Positions 7,409-15,434 of a stretch of 64,000 bases of DNA are shown here, one piece after another; position 1 is the first letter of the stretch; each line of letters starts with the position of its first letter. The notes under the pieces are model-generated. The model worked only from the letters and a program-made list of their open reading frames with translations, was not told where the DNA came from and did no database searches. The stretch spans positions 1-64,000 of the forward strand of contig NZ_JAETWB010000022.1 of NCBI RefSeq assembly GCF_016773205.1, in the 5' to 3' direction. The position numbers and the translations under genes were made by a program. This stretch comes from Belnapia arida. Its GTDB lineage: Bacteria; Pseudomonadota; Alphaproteobacteria; Acetobacterales; Acetobacteraceae.

Positions 7409-8606
7409 CGGCCGCTGCCTCGCCGCTGCGGGTCGCGGCCTCGATGGTGGCGGGGAGCACGGGATCGGTCCAGTCTCCGGCTAGCGCCAGGTTGGGCAGC
7501 GGCAGGCGGGGCGGGCGCGGCGGGGGCCCCGGGGTGTGGCGCGGGGTGGCGCGTCGCTCCTTCACCACGCGGCAGGGCGGCGCCTGCTCCGGCCAGTCGC
7601 CGGCGAGGCCGAAGGCGAGCGCCGCCTCGCGCAGCTCGGCCCAGGCGCGGCGGGCAAGGCTCTCCTGGTCCTCCCGCGCCGCCTCGTCGCCGGCGCTGAC
7701 GGTGACGCTCACGCCGGCCGGGCGCACCAGCACCCATTGGCAGAGCGCGTCCAGCAGGCCGAGGAAGCGCACCGGGCCCGAGCCGGGATGGGCATAGTGC
7801 AGGTTGACGATCGGGGCATAGGCCTCGGGCGCCGGAAGATGGGGCAGGAGACGGAGGCTCTCCCAAGGCGGCGTCGCCAGCACCGCGGCATCGCCAGAAC
7901 CGAGCCGCACCGCATCCTCGCCGAAATCGAGCACAGCAAGCCGCCCGCCCTGCTGCACCAGCCGCCGCAGCCGGGCGCCGAAGCGGATCTCGGCGCCGGC
8001 GGCCTCCAGCGCAGCCAGCGCCGGGGCGACGAGGTCGGGGCCGAGGCCGGAGCGGGCGACCAGCAGCCGCGTCGCCCCTGGCCCACCCATCCGCCGCAGC
8101 ACGGCACCGAGCCGGCGGGAGGAGGCCTCGACGGAGGGCGTGTTCAGCGCCGCGATCACCAGCGGATCGACGAAGCCGCGATGGAATTCGGGGTGGGCGG
8201 CCATGGCCTCGGCCACCGGCCGGTCGCCCCATGGCGCGGCGAGGCGGGTGAGCGCCAGCATGGAGCGCGTTGAGACGCCGGGTGGCCGGAGCGACGGGTC
8301 GCGCCAATGGAAGGGCGATAGGGCGACGCGGAAGGCACGGCCGTCGCGCCGGTCGAGCACGGGCAGGCCGGCCGGCTCCGGCTCCACCCAACCCTCCAGC
8401 GCGCCGACCCGCTTCAGCAGGCCGAGGGCGGCGGTATTGGCGCCGAGCAGGGCATGGGTGCCGTTATCGGTGCCGTCCGGCAGGGCGCGGGCGCGGCCGC
8501 CGGCACCGGGCGAGGCTTCGTGCAGCACGACCTGGCGGCCACGGTCCACGAGGCGTAGGGCGGCGGCGAGGCCGGCCACGCCGGCACCGATCACATGGAT
8601 GGTCAT
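7392..8606 (-). CDS. hpnE: Hydroxysqualene dehydroxylase HpnE
   Basis: A 404-residue FAD-dependent amine-oxidase-fold protein with the dinucleotide motif GAGVAGLAAA at residues 7-16 and the C-terminal FAD contact LALAGDWTD. HpnE reduces hydroxysqualene to squalene, the third step of the three-enzyme bacterial squalene route. It begins one base after the stop of the HpnC-HpnD fusion, so the two are co-translated and the pathway steps are in order. Related amine oxidases exist, but the location directly after hpnCD makes this assignment strong. Confidence 0.9.
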   Translation of the reverse strand: MTIHVIGAGVAGLAAALRLVDRGRQVVLHEASPGAGGRARALPDGTDNGTHALLGANTAALGLLKRVGALEGWVEPEPAGLPVLDRRDGRAFRVALSPFHWRDPSLRPPGVSTRSMLALTRLAAPWGDRPVAEAMAAHPEFHRGFVDPLVIAALNTPSVEASSRRLGAVLRRMGGPGATRLLVARSGLGPDLVAPALAALEAAGAEIRFGARLRRLVQQGGRLAVLDFGEDAVRLGSGDAAVLATPPWESLRLLPHLPAPEAYAPIVNLHYAHPGSGPVRFLGLLDALCQWVLVRPAGVSVTVSAGDEAAREDQESLARRAWAELREAALAFGLAGDWPEQAPPCRVVKERRATPRHTPGPPPRPPRLPLPNLALAGDWTDPVLPATIEAATRSGEAAADALRG

Positions 8607-8607
8607 G

Positions 8608-10221
8608 TCAGCGGCCGAGCGCCATCCAGGCCATGCGCAGCTTCTCGCCCTTGGTCAGCCGCGGTCGCGGCCGCGCGCCCTCCCAGCCGCGGGCGACCAG
8701 GCGGTCGAGCAGGCGGCGATAACCCCAGGCCATGACGGCGGCGGGGCGAAGGGCAGCGGGGCTGTACCGGCGAATCTCCTCCTCGGCACGGGCGAAGCCG
8801 GCCTGGGCGCGCTCCCCCAGCCGGGCACAGATGGCGGCGAAGCGGGAGTGGCGGACGATCCCCTCCGCCGGCCCGTCCGGGATGCCCTCCGCGGCCAGCA
8901 GGTCGAGGGGGATATAAACCCGCTCCCGCAGCGCATCCTCGTCCACGTCACGCAGGATGTTGGTGAGCTGGAAGGTATGGCCGAGATCGAGGCCAAAGCC
9001 CTCCGCCTCCGGCGCGCCGAAGATGCGGACGGCCATGGCGCCGACGCTGCCGGCGACGCGGCGGCAATAGAGGTCGAGATCCTCCTCAGTGGCGAGGCGG
9101 AGGCGGTCAGCGCTGTCGGTCTCCATGCCGGCGATCATCGCCCTGCATTCCTCGAGCGGCACGCCATAGGCGTCGCGGGCCCAGGCAAGCTCGCGGGAGA
9201 GCACGCAATCCGGCCGTTCCAGCTTGCCCCGCCAATCAGCGAGGAAGCGGCGCTTCTCCGCCTCCGGCATGGCGCCGTCGGCGATGTCGTCGACGGCACG
9301 GCAGAAGGCATAGACGGCCCAGAGGGCGCGACGCCGCTCGCCCTTCAGCGCCGCCATGCCGCGGGCGAAGGAGGAGCCGGCGCGGGAGACGCGGCTTGCA
9401 ACGATCGGCGCGTCGCGCGGGCCGAGCAGGGGCGCGGCGGCGAAGGCGCGGGCGAAATCGGCCTTGCCCAGCGCCACGCGACCGAGCACCGGGTCGGAGG
9501 CACGGAGGCGTGCGAGCAGGCGCCGGGCCAGCGCGATGGTCACGGTGCTCTGCCAGGCGAGGCGGCGGGCGCGGAGCAGGCGCGGGAGGGCCGTGGCGCG
9601 GTCGAGCTGCTCCTCGACGCGGTCGAGGGCGGCGTCGAGCACCTCGCGGCGGCGGGCAGAGTTGGCAGGGTCGAAGAACGCGGCCTCGCCACCGGCGAGG
9701 CCCATCCAGGACCGAGGCAGGTAGATGCGATCCAGCTGGTCGCGATCAGGCACCAAGTCCTGCAGGTGGTTCAGCACCTGGAGGGCGGTGCAGAGCCCGT
9801 CGGCGGCGGCATTGGCCTCCCGGTTGTCGCCGTCGCCGTGAAGGCGGAGCAGCATCCGCCCGACCGGGTCGGCCGAACGGCGGCAGTAATCCTCCAGCGC
9901 GGCCCAGTCCTCGTAGCGGGCGCAGGTGGCGTCCTGGCGGAAGGCCGAGAGCATCAGCCGCGCCTCCGCCGTGCCGACGCCGAACCGGTTCAGCGGGATC
10001 GAGGGGTCATCGAGGCTCCGCTCCATGGCATCGAGCCGGGCGAGCTTCTCCTTGGCCGGCAACTCGGCGCTGTCGGCGATGTCGTCGGCGGTGCGGACGA
10101 AGCGGTAGAAGGCCATCACCTGCGCCCGCGCCGGACGGGCGAGCAGCAGCGAGGCGGTCGGAAAATTCTCGGTGTCGTGGTCGCGGTTCGGGGTGACGGC
10201 GATGCTGGCTGCGCTGCTCAT
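8608..10221 (-). CDS. hpnCD: Fused squalene synthase HpnC-HpnD
   Basis: One 537-residue chain contains two complete trans-isoprenyl-diphosphate synthase domains. The first (about 10-240) has DDIAD at 46-50 and NHLQD at 151-155, as in HpnC; the second (about 265-530) has DDIAD at 311-315 and NILRDVDED at 421-429, as in HpnD. HpnD condenses two farnesyl diphosphates to presqualene diphosphate and HpnC converts it to hydroxysqualene. These are normally separate neighbouring genes. Both domains keep their aspartate motifs, so both should be active. The ATG overlaps the stop of the glycosyltransferase gene (ATGA), with AAAGG just upstream. Confidence 0.92.
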   Translation of the reverse strand: MSSAASIAVTPNRDHDTENFPTASLLLARPARAQVMAFYRFVRTADDIADSAELPAKEKLARLDAMERSLDDPSIPLNRFGVGTAEARLMLSAFRQDATCARYEDWAALEDYCRRSADPVGRMLLRLHGDGDNREANAAADGLCTALQVLNHLQDLVPDRDQLDRIYLPRSWMGLAGGEAAFFDPANSARRREVLDAALDRVEEQLDRATALPRLLRARRLAWQSTVTIALARRLLARLRASDPVLGRVALGKADFARAFAAAPLLGPRDAPIVASRVSRAGSSFARGMAALKGERRRALWAVYAFCRAVDDIADGAMPEAEKRRFLADWRGKLERPDCVLSRELAWARDAYGVPLEECRAMIAGMETDSADRLRLATEEDLDLYCRRVAGSVGAMAVRIFGAPEAEGFGLDLGHTFQLTNILRDVDEDALRERVYIPLDLLAAEGIPDGPAEGIVRHSRFAAICARLGERAQAGFARAEEEIRRYSPAALRPAAVMAWGYRRLLDRLVARGWEGARPRPRLTKGEKLRMAWMALGR

Positions 10222-11318
10222 GCCGCCTTTGTGGCCGGATATGCGCGGCCTTTCCAGCCCGCCGGTCGACCGAGCAGCCAGCGGATCAGCGCCACCCATT
10301 GGATCGCCAGCGCTACGAGCACCGTCAGCGGGTGCAGTGGCACCGTCCACCAGGGCTCCCGCGCCCGCCAGGTGATGGCGGCGCGCAGGGCGAACATGAG
10401 CAGGATTGCGGCGATGGCGGGGGGCGCCGGCAGCAGCGCCCAGGGCCAGAGATGTGCCCCCGAAAGCAGCACGGTCCAGACCGGCAGGCCGAGCGGCGTC
10501 GCCATCCCCTCCCGCGCGTTCTTCATGAAGCCCGCCCAGGATTCGGCGAAGCCGCCATACATGCGGCAGGTGGCGAGCGGGGCGCCGTCCACCACCTCGG
10601 TCCGGTGGCCCTCGGCGCGGAAGCGGCGGGCGAGCGCCAGCCCGTCATGCAGGACGTGGCGGACGGCACCATGGCCACCCACCGCCTCGTAGACCGCGCG
10701 GTCGCAGAGGATGAGCTGGCCGCAGGCGGCGGCGAGGTCGGCGCGGCGGGTGAAGGCGCGACCAACCGCGGGCAGGTAGCCGAGCAGCAGCAGGTTGATG
10801 GCGGGAACGGTCAGCGCCTCGCCGAGCGATCCGATGAGCTGGCGGGGGACGCCGCTCAGCATGGCGATACGGTGGGCGCGGCCATGGGCGAGCATGGCGG
10901 CGGCGGCCTCGGGCGCCAGGCGGACATCGGCATCGATGAAAAGAAGGTGGGTGCCCCGCGCGGCCTCGGCGAGGCGGGCACAGGCATGGACCTTGCCGGT
11001 CCAGTCGGGCGGCAGGGGTGGCGCCTGGACCAGGCGGATCCGCGGATCCGCCTCGGCGAGGCGGGCGACGATCTCGCCGGTGCCGTCGCGGCTGGCATCG
11101 TCCATCACCACCGCCTCGACGGCGACGCCGCGGCTGGCCAGCGCGGCGCGGAGGCAGGCCTCGATATTGGCCGCCTCATCGCGGGCGGGGATGAGGATGG
11201 AGACCAGCCCCTCCCGCTCGCCCCCGGGCGACCGCAGGCGCGGCAGGAGCCAGAGATTCAGCAGGCCGAACAGCGCCGGCAGGGCGGCGAGGCCGAGGGC
11301 GATCCAGGCTAGCAGCAT
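10218..11318 (-). CDS. Family 2 glycosyltransferase, CrtQ-like
   Basis: A 366-residue GT2 enzyme with an N-terminal membrane helix (about 3-25), a catalytic domain carrying MDDASRDGT (72-80) and the metal-binding DAD (129-131), and two or three hydrophobic helices at the C-terminus. This size and membrane layout match CrtQ, which transfers glucose to the carboxyl group of a C30 carotenoic acid. Within this operon that role is likely. The start at ATG 11318 lies five bases after the acyltransferase stop. A different lipid acceptor cannot be excluded. Confidence 0.85.
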   Translation of the reverse strand: MLLAWIALGLAALPALFGLLNLWLLPRLRSPGGEREGLVSILIPARDEAANIEACLRAALASRGVAVEAVVMDDASRDGTGEIVARLAEADPRIRLVQAPPLPPDWTGKVHACARLAEAARGTHLLFIDADVRLAPEAAAAMLAHGRAHRIAMLSGVPRQLIGSLGEALTVPAINLLLLGYLPAVGRAFTRRADLAAACGQLILCDRAVYEAVGGHGAVRHVLHDGLALARRFRAEGHRTEVVDGAPLATCRMYGGFAESWAGFMKNAREGMATPLGLPVWTVLLSGAHLWPWALLPAPPAIAAILLMFALRAAITWRAREPWWTVPLHPLTVLVALAIQWVALIRWLLGRPAGWKGRAYPATKAA

Positions 11319-11323
11319 CGCGC

Positions 11324-12121
11324 TCAGCCCCCGGCCCGCGGGTCGTGGCGCGGGTCGAAGGTCTCGCCTCGCAGCGCGGCCCTCGCCTGGCGCCAACCCT
11401 GGTAGATGCCGCCCATCCCGGCCCTCCCCTCCAGCACCACCCGGAAGCGGCCCGGGTCGCGGGCGATGGCATCCTCGCCGAGGCGGTTCATCACCGCCTC
11501 CAACGCGGTGCGAAGGCGGTTGGTGCGGGCCTCGCGGTCGAGCGCGGCCAGCTCCGCCGCCGGGATCGGAGGGCCGAACCCGGCCAGCATCTCGGGCATC
11601 GCCTCGGTCCAGAAGGGGTATTCCAGGGCGAGGGGCAGGAAGCGTGCCTTGGGTGCCAGCTCGGCGAGGCGGGTGAGGCCAGGGGCGATGGGGACCGGGC
11701 GCTCGCGCACGTCGCAGAACCGGCCGGGGGCGTTCATCCAGAGCATGTGGCCCGGATCGGCGAGGACGGATTGCGCGGTGCGGAGGAAGGCGACGGCGCC
11801 GCGGGCGGACTGCTGCTCGATGCCGAAGACGCCGAGGCGGCGCATGAAGCCGTAGCGCGACAGCGCCTCCGCCTCCATCGGGATGAACATGCGCCGGCCG
11901 GGCAGCAGCTCGGTCGAGAGGATCATGAAGGCCACGCCATCCCACCAGGAAGGATGGTTGGCATAGATGACGAGCGGTCCCTCCCCCTCCCCCGGCCGCG
12001 GCGCCCCCCAGTTGGCGAGGCGCACCGCCCGTAGCCGCCGCTGCGCATGGCGGATGAAGATGAAGCGGAAGAAGGCGAAGTGGGCCGGCGAGAAGAGCTC
12101 CGTCGGCCCGGACTGGCTCAT
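11324..12121 (-). CDS. PlsC-like 1-acylglycerol-phosphate acyltransferase-type protein
   Basis: The 265-residue product has the acyltransferase motif NHPSWWD (55-61, i.e. HxxxxD) and a following IPMEAE block. The usual second motif EGTRS is replaced by APGRFCD, so substrate recognition probably differs from phosphatidate synthesis. In this operon it is a good candidate for acylating the sugar of the carotenoid glycoside, replacing the unrelated CrtO of staphylococci. Its ATG overlaps the stop of the upstream crtN-type gene (ATGA). Confidence 0.8.
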   Translation of the reverse strand: MSQSGPTELFSPAHFAFFRFIFIRHAQRRLRAVRLANWGAPRPGEGEGPLVIYANHPSWWDGVAFMILSTELLPGRRMFIPMEAEALSRYGFMRRLGVFGIEQQSARGAVAFLRTAQSVLADPGHMLWMNAPGRFCDVRERPVPIAPGLTRLAELAPKARFLPLALEYPFWTEAMPEMLAGFGPPIPAAELAALDREARTNRLRTALEAVMNRLGEDAIARDPGRFRVVLEGRAGMGGIYQGWRQARAALRGETFDPRHDPRAGG

Positions 12122-13719
12122 TCGGCGGCGAGCGGCATGCGGAAGGCATCCGGCAAACCGGCCTCCCGCGCCGCCGCGCTCATGCCGCGCCCGCCGAGAT
12201 CCTGGTCGAGGCTGTCGGCGGCGATCCAGCCGCTCATCATCACCATCGGCATGCCCGGCCCTGGATGGGCGGCGCCGCCGGCGAGGTAGAGGCCCTTGAT
12301 GCGCTTCGAGCGGTTGCCCGGCTTGAAGGCGCCGAGCCAGGCGCCGTGGCTGGCAAGCCCGTAGATGGCGCCGTTCAGCACCTTGTAGCGCTCATGGATG
12401 TCGACCGGCGTCAGTGCGCTCTCGGTGACGATGCGGGACTCGATGTCCTCCATCCCCGCGGTGCGCTTCAGCTTGTCGAGGATGGTCTGCCGGTAAGGGG
12501 CGAACATCTTAGACCAGTCATGGCCGGGGCGGAGCCAGGGCGTGTGGACCAGCACGTAGAGAGCCTCGCCGCCCTCGGGCGCAACGGTCGGATCGGTGCC
12601 GGAGGGCGCGGCGAGATAGGCGGTCGGGTCGGCCGCCGGGATGCCGCGCTTGTAGATGGCGTCGAACTCCTCCTCCGCATCGCGGGAGAAGACGAAGCAG
12701 TGATGCGCCAGGTGGTCGTAGCGCTTGTTGAGGCCGAGATAGAGCACGACGCCCGAGCAGGCCGGCTCATGGCTCTTCTTCGCCACCTTCTGGCCGACGG
12801 GGCCGCCAACTAGCTCCGTGTAGGTGCGGATGGCGTCCATGTTGGAGATGACGGCATCGCAGGCGATGCGCTCGCCGCCCGCGGTGCGGACCGCCTTCAC
12901 CGTGTTGTTCTCGATGTCGAAGCCGCTCACTTCGACGCCCGGGCGGAGATCGGCGCCGAGCGAGGCGGCGAGGTTGGCCAAGCCCTCGGCCACGGCGCGG
13001 GTGCCACCCTTCGGATACCAGATGCCCTCGCTCGCCTGCATGTCGCCGATCGAGCAGAGCACGGCCGGCGCCAGATAGGGGCTGGAGCCGACATACTGGC
13101 AGAAATGGTCGAGCATCTGGGCGAGGCGGGCATCCGGCACATGGCCGCGGATGATGTTCGCCACCCGCTTGCCCATGCGCAGCGCCAGCACGTCGCGCAT
13201 GGTGTTCGGGTCGAAATTGGATTTCAGGTCGATGGTGTCGGAGAGGCCCTCGACCGACTTCCAGAAGAAGAATTTCTCCGAGATCTCGTGCAGCCGCCGC
13301 GCCTCGGCCTGGAAGCGCTGGTAGCCGGCGCCCTGGCCGGTGCCGGGGGCGAAGGCATCCATGGCGGCGGCCATCTTCGCCACGTCCTCGATCAGGTCGA
13401 TCCGCGTGCCATCCTCGAAGAAGCAGCGCCATTGCGGATCGAGCCGGATCAGCGGCAGGTCCTGCGCCTGGTCGCGCCCCGCCTCGGCGAAGATGCGGCG
13501 GAGGACGCGCGGCACCGTCAGGATCGTCGGGCCCATGTCGAAGCGGAAGCCCTGGTTGCTGCCGGGGCGCTCCGGGTCGGGCAGGTTCAGCACCGCCGCC
13601 TTGCCGCCGAGCCATGGATTTTTGTCGAGCAGCGTCACCTTGTGACCGCGCGCCGCCGACACCGCCGCCGCCGCGAGCCCGCCGAGGCCACCACCCACCA
13701 CCACCACATGCGAGACCAT
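12118..13719 (-). CDS. CrtN/CrtI-type carotenoid desaturase or oxygenase (second copy)
   Basis: A 533-residue FAD-dependent desaturase-family protein. The N-terminal GGGLGGLAAA (about residues 9-18) binds FAD, RFDMGPTILT is the conserved substrate-pocket start, and the C-terminal LYLAGGAAHPGPGMP is the family signature. Such enzymes insert double bonds into squalene/apophytoene (CrtN) or oxidise terminal methyl groups (CrtP/CrtNb). Two copies in tandem suggest one of each. Which is which is not decidable by eye. A GGAAGGA ribosome site precedes ATG 13719. Confidence 0.88.
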   Translation of the reverse strand: MVSHVVVVGGGLGGLAAAAVSAARGHKVTLLDKNPWLGGKAAVLNLPDPERPGSNQGFRFDMGPTILTVPRVLRRIFAEAGRDQAQDLPLIRLDPQWRCFFEDGTRIDLIEDVAKMAAAMDAFAPGTGQGAGYQRFQAEARRLHEISEKFFFWKSVEGLSDTIDLKSNFDPNTMRDVLALRMGKRVANIIRGHVPDARLAQMLDHFCQYVGSSPYLAPAVLCSIGDMQASEGIWYPKGGTRAVAEGLANLAASLGADLRPGVEVSGFDIENNTVKAVRTAGGERIACDAVISNMDAIRTYTELVGGPVGQKVAKKSHEPACSGVVLYLGLNKRYDHLAHHCFVFSRDAEEEFDAIYKRGIPAADPTAYLAAPSGTDPTVAPEGGEALYVLVHTPWLRPGHDWSKMFAPYRQTILDKLKRTAGMEDIESRIVTESALTPVDIHERYKVLNGAIYGLASHGAWLGAFKPGNRSKRIKGLYLAGGAAHPGPGMPMVMMSGWIAADSLDQDLGGRGMSAAAREAGLPDAFRMPLAAE

Positions 13720-13741
13720 GGCTGGTCTTCCTTCCCTGTTC

Positions 13742-15331
13742 TTAGCGCGCGGTCTGGTAGCTGGGCGCGATCTCGGCGAAGCCGGTGCCCTGCGGCACGG
13801 CTCCCATGCCAAGGTCGCGGGCCAGCAGCCCGGAGCTGATGCGCGCGCCTTCATAGATCACCGGCAATCCGCTGCCGGGATGCGTGCCGCCGCCGACGAG
13901 ATAAACGCCCTCCACCCCGTCGAAGCGGTTGCGCGGCCGGAAGCAGAGCATCTGGCCGAGATCGTGCGAGAGGTTGAAGGTGGCGCCGAAGCCCACGGCA
14001 TATTCGTCGCGCCATTCGCGCGGCGTCACCATGCGCTCGTAGCGGATGCGGGATTCGAGGTCGTGCAGGCCGAGCAGCTTCAGCCGGTCGAGGGCGAGGC
14101 GGCGGTAGCGCGGCGCTTCCGCCTCCCAGTCGAAGCCATGCTCCTCGGCATCGCGCATGTTCGGCACCGGCACCAAGAGGTAGAGGCTGGTATGGCCGGC
14201 GGGCGCCATGCTGTCGTCGGTCTTGCCGGGATGATGCAGGTAGAGGCTCGGCACGTCCGGAATTTCGCCTGACTCGATCTGGCCGATGTTCCGGCGGTAG
14301 TCCTCGGCGAGCAGGATCGTGTGATGGGCGAGGTCGGGAAATGTTCCCTCCACGCCGAGATAGAGCATGAAGGTGGAGCAGGAGTAGCGCGCCTTGGCGA
14401 TGCGCCGGTCCGGCCAACGGCGGCGCAGCGCATCGGGGATCAGCCGCGGCATGGCATGGGCGAAATCGGCGTTCACCACCACCGCATCGGCGGCCTGGCG
14501 GGTGCCGCCGAGCTCGACGCCCGTGGCCTTGCGACCGTCGAAGCTGATCCGCTCGATCTCCGAGCCGAGGCGGATGTCGACGCCGAGCCGGCCGGCGACG
14601 CGGGCCATCGCGTCCGAGACGGCGCCGCAACCGCCGACAGGGTGGAAGACGCCGTGCTCGTATTCGAGGAAGGAGAGGATGGTGAAGAGGCTCGGGCAGC
14701 GGAACGGGCTCATCCCGAGGTATTTGGTCTGGAAGGAGAAGGCGAGCCGCACCCGCGGGTCCTTGAAGTACCGCGCCAAGTCCTGGTCCACCGTCTGGTG
14801 CGGCCGCATCAGCGGCAGGCTCTTCAGCAGGCCGGGCGAGAGGAAGCGCGCCGGCGAGGAGAAGGCATTCTCCAGGACCGGACGGAAGGCTTCCAGCTTG
14901 CGGCGGTTCGCCTCGAAGAAGGGGCGGAGGCCGGCGGCATCGCCCGGATTGAGCCGGGCGATCTCGGCCTCCATCCGGGCGATGTCCGAGGTGGCCTCGA
15001 TGGTCTCGCTGCCTTCGAAGACTAGGCGGTATTGCGGGTCGAGGCGCTTGAGGGCCACCTCCTCCTCAAGGCTGGCGCCGCAGCTCGAGAAGATCTCGGA
15101 GAGGATGCGGGGATAGAGGAAGAAGGTGGGGCCGAGGTCGAAGCGGTAGCCCTCATCGGTCGTCAGCGTGCGGGTGCGGCCGCCGACCACCTCGTCCTTC
15201 TCGTGCAGGGTGACGCGGGCGCCCTGCGCCGCCAGCAGCATGGCCGCCGCCAGCCCGCCCGGACCGGCCCCGATGATGGCGATACGCGGACGCGAGGCCT
15301 GCAGGGCGGGGGCGGCAAGCGGTGCATTCAT
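13742..15331 (-). CDS. CrtN/CrtI-type carotenoid desaturase or oxygenase (first copy)
   Basis: First gene of the carotenoid operon, 529 residues, with IIGAGPGGLAAA (about 19-30), RFDLGPTFFLYP, and the C-terminal YLVGGGTHPGSGLP signature. The GGGTHPGSGLP ending is the classical phytoene-desaturase form, so this copy may be the squalene or dehydrosqualene desaturase, and the neighbour the oxygenase; this split is an inference. It is separated by only 22 bases from the next gene. No strong ribosome site precedes ATG 15331. Confidence 0.88.
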   Translation of the reverse strand: MNAPLAAPALQASRPRIAIIGAGPGGLAAAMLLAAQGARVTLHEKDEVVGGRTRTLTTDEGYRFDLGPTFFLYPRILSEIFSSCGASLEEEVALKRLDPQYRLVFEGSETIEATSDIARMEAEIARLNPGDAAGLRPFFEANRRKLEAFRPVLENAFSSPARFLSPGLLKSLPLMRPHQTVDQDLARYFKDPRVRLAFSFQTKYLGMSPFRCPSLFTILSFLEYEHGVFHPVGGCGAVSDAMARVAGRLGVDIRLGSEIERISFDGRKATGVELGGTRQAADAVVVNADFAHAMPRLIPDALRRRWPDRRIAKARYSCSTFMLYLGVEGTFPDLAHHTILLAEDYRRNIGQIESGEIPDVPSLYLHHPGKTDDSMAPAGHTSLYLLVPVPNMRDAEEHGFDWEAEAPRYRRLALDRLKLLGLHDLESRIRYERMVTPREWRDEYAVGFGATFNLSHDLGQMLCFRPRNRFDGVEGVYLVGGGTHPGSGLPVIYEGARISSGLLARDLGMGAVPQGTGFAEIAPSYQTAR

Positions 15332-15434
15332 GCGCGTCGGTCATCCAGGCAAAACGAAGGGAGCGGCCTTGGGCCAGATGCGGTGCAACCGGCCGTCCGC
15401 AAGGGTCCGAGCGCGCAATAAAGCACCCGCCGCG

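Noticed and set aside
5489-7699. A 736-codon plus-strand frame across the zinc-ribbon and aldehyde dehydrogenase genes
   Set aside because: It crosses two recognised genes and is Gly/Arg/Ala-rich without domains.
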